The notes beneath the pieces are model-generated. The model was not told where the DNA came from and made no database searches. It saw only the letters and a list, made by a program, of their open reading frames with translations. Of a DNA stretch of 17,660 nt, positions 16,171 to 17,660 are shown one piece after another. Origin of the DNA: Bimuria novae-zelandiae CBS 107.79 (taxonomy: Eukaryota > Ascomycota > Dothideomycetes > Pleosporales > Didymosphaeriaceae); contig ML976751.1 in NCBI GenBank assembly GCA_010015655.1, forward strand, positions 1 through 17,660, in the 5' to 3' direction. The position numbers and the translations under genes were made by a program. Position 1 is the stretch's first letter. Every line of letters starts with the position of its first letter.

Positions 16171-16535
16171 ACGTAAGTGCGGATAGCTGCTTATCTTGTT
16201 TACTAGGGTAATAGGTAATCGTAAACTAGAATTATAATAGGTACTCTAACTAATATGCCTGTTTATAGCTTAACTGCTTAATTATCGTAAAATACTATTC
16301 AATCTTATAATTATTAAGCACTTTAATAGGGAATGCAGTACCTTTTAATTTAAATTTTTACTACTTAAAGTAGCATATAATTATAAGTTACTTTTTATTA
16401 TATATTTTATTAATACCTTTTATCAAATTTATCATTTTAAAATCGTACTCTGGTCATTATGTAGTTAGAAACGTTAGTCTATACTATAATTAGTAGTTTT
16501 AAGATAAAATAGCGTAGTATAGGAGCGCTTATAAA
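16171..16535 (-). pseudogene. Gypsy RNase H domain (with end of RT connection)
   Basis: The minus strand reads FISAPILRYF at 16535 downward, then TNVSNYIMTRV where family members have TDASN (catalytic Asp now Asn). FDKR, then in another frame IYNKK and KFKLKGTAFPIKVLNNYKIE follow, and finally ITYYPSKQDKQLSALT (family: ITYRPGKxNxxADALT) near 16171. This is the C-terminal half of a Ty3/Gypsy RT-RNase H. The D-to-N change fits RIP. Confidence 0.75.
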
Positions 16536-16569
16536 GGTAGTCCTTCGCCCTAATAATGTTATAAGGGCT

Positions 16570-17020
16570 GTACGTACCTAAGCCTGTTCTAGGTAATGGG
16601 AGGATAGGTTAAGGATAAAGCGCCTTGTAGATATTTAGTAGTTAAAAGCTATAGTAGTAATACTAAGGTTTATAAATAATCTAATTTTATTAATCTATTA
16701 TAGGAGATGTATAAGTTAACTATAAGGAGTAAGAAAGATATAGGAAAACTATTATACTATATACTAGTCTTCTTAGTCCTTGCTATTATCTAATTCCTTC
16801 CTTGTCTCTATTGTCCCCGCTAGAGACGTCAGAGACGGGACTATCTCTACTAAGCCTATTAGAGTTCCTGTCTCTGCCAAGCCTATCGGGTGCATGTCAC
16901 GTGGCTACTAATCTAAGCTACCCCGCGCCTTACTATGCGCCTATCGCATTACGATATCGCTAGTAATTACTCTTATTATATTATCGCCTAGTGATTTTGT
17001 TTTTAAATTACTTAAGATCG
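16570..17020. repeat. Repeat-derived, partly RIP-spared sequence, possible LTR
   Basis: Gypsy similarity stops near 16570. The following stretch contains a patch at about 16795-16945 with higher GC and retained CA/TG, including two 21-bp direct copies (16843-16863 and 16870-16890) that differ only by transitions. On the minus strand, sequence from TGACATGCACC downward has an LTR-like look, but no second copy is present to prove it. Confidence 0.3.
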
Positions 17021-17184
17021 TAATACTATCCTCCCATTTTAAGTTATTATCCTAATACCTTATATTATTACGTTATTATGCTATAGGCACGTATATTTTT
17101 ATGCTTATAAAGGTGCGCTTCCCTACGTCTTAAGGCAGGTTATAGTCTCTTCCTAATTTCCTTTACCTTACTAACTATACCTAA

Positions 17185-17610
17185 AGACTGAATTTCTTAC
17201 TTACTAAAGCTTATGATAAGCGTGTTGCCTAGGTCTTAAAAACTAGTCTAAAATACGTAGTTACGTTATTAATAAATTATTATGCCTTTTATATCCGCGT
17301 AAAGGCTTACTATAGTCTATTTTTAATAAATCTAAAGCAGCGCAAATAACGTGATAAATAGCAATAATTTTCATAAAAGGTATTAAAGCTTAAAAAGCGT
17401 CCAGCCACTTATAAGCAAAAGGTTTTTAATATATTAAAAAGGAGTATTATTATATTCTAAAAGTATAGTATTAATAGTTAAGCTAGAGAAGTTAAAGCGT
17501 ACTATAAAGGTTTCTAATTTATTACTAGCGCCTCTAACTAGTATACGTGCTACTACTATCCTTAAAACTTCGCTATTTAAACCTATATCTAACTTAAACT
17601 AGTTATAGGC
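17185..17610 (+). pseudogene. Possible RIP-degraded transposase frame, family unknown
   Basis: In one plus-strand frame the only stops are TAG/TAA at spacing typical of mutated Gln/Trp codons. Between them it reads AYDKRVA.VLKTSLKYVVTL, INYYAFYIRVKAYYS, NLKQRK.RDK and RPATYKQKVFNILKRS. The basic, helix-rich start recalls helix-turn-helix N-termini of pogo/Fot1-like transposases, but no catalytic motif is seen. Low confidence. Confidence 0.25.
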
Positions 17611-17611
17611 T

Positions 17612-17660
17612 AATTCTTTTAATTCTTTTAATTCTTTTAATTCTTTTAATTCTTTTAATT
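17612..17660. repeat. 9-bp tandem repeat running off the window end
   Basis: The unit AATTCTTTT is repeated perfectly about 5.4 times from 17612 to the last base. The array continues outside the window. It is a simple microsatellite/minisatellite at the edge of RIP-mutated DNA. Confidence 0.9.

Larger units (their letters stand above)
13743..16535 (-). mobile_element. Ty3/Gypsy chromovirus, RIP-degraded, 5' part missing from view
   Basis: Pol domains occur on the minus strand in the order RNase H, zinc-binding H2C2, integrase core, chromodomain and LTR, which is the Gypsy order. A C-terminal chromodomain marks a chromovirus. Almost every Gln or Trp codon is TAG/TAA and CpA is nearly absent. 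The integrase is split by a smaller element at 15198-15623. The reverse transcriptase proper is not readable upstream of about 16535, where different repeat sequence begins. The copy is dead. Confidence 0.8.

Noticed and set aside
1..17660. tRNA, rRNA, CRISPR array, bacterial-type operon or defence system
   Set aside because: I saw no tRNA-like cloverleaf, rRNA segment or spaced direct-repeat array, and the genes are fungal with introns.

Overview
The window reads as nuclear DNA of a filamentous ascomycete (Pezizomycotina; Dothideomycetes is my guess, not shown). Spliceosomal introns of about 47-61 bp have GTRAGY-like donors and CTRAY-type branch points. The gene families are typical of such fungi: a SET protein, an FMO, an SDR and an allantoate-permease-like MFS transporter. 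Long transposon-derived stretches have the look of repeat-induced point mutation (RIP): CpA and TpG are nearly absent, TpA is in excess, and Gln/Trp codons have become TAG/TAA. CpG is largely kept.

Layout. 1-2863: 3' part of a RIP-degraded hAT transposon whose right terminus cuts a fungal transcription-factor-like gene after about 45 codons (2864-3000, minus). 3257-4289: decayed SET-domain gene (plus). 4505-4827: remnant of a Rossmann-type gene (minus) with its middle missing. 5265-7169: an intact flavin-containing monooxygenase gene (minus), the only clearly intact large gene. 7980-10040: RIP-degraded piggyBac transposon. 10110-10720: broken short-chain dehydrogenase. 10891-11317: small cysteine-containing secreted protein gene (minus) with a TATA-like box. 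11586-13165: multi-intron MFS transporter pseudogene (minus). 13305-13742: C-terminal piece of a second hAT transposase. 13743-about 16535: RIP-degraded Ty3/Gypsy chromovirus in minus orientation (LTR, chromodomain, integrase, RNase H). Its integrase is split by a 426-bp element (15198-15623) with matching terminal inverted repeats, an 8-bp target duplication and telomere-like palindromes. 16570-17660: further RIP-degraded repeats, ending in a 9-bp tandem array at the window edge.

The window is best read as a repeat-rich, gene-poor compartment in which accessory metabolic and transport genes are decaying between nested transposons. An FMO and a candidate secreted protein survive. I see no operon-like or defence-like system. 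The most unusual item is the non-autonomous element inside the Gypsy integrase. I read all translations by eye; no database search was run.
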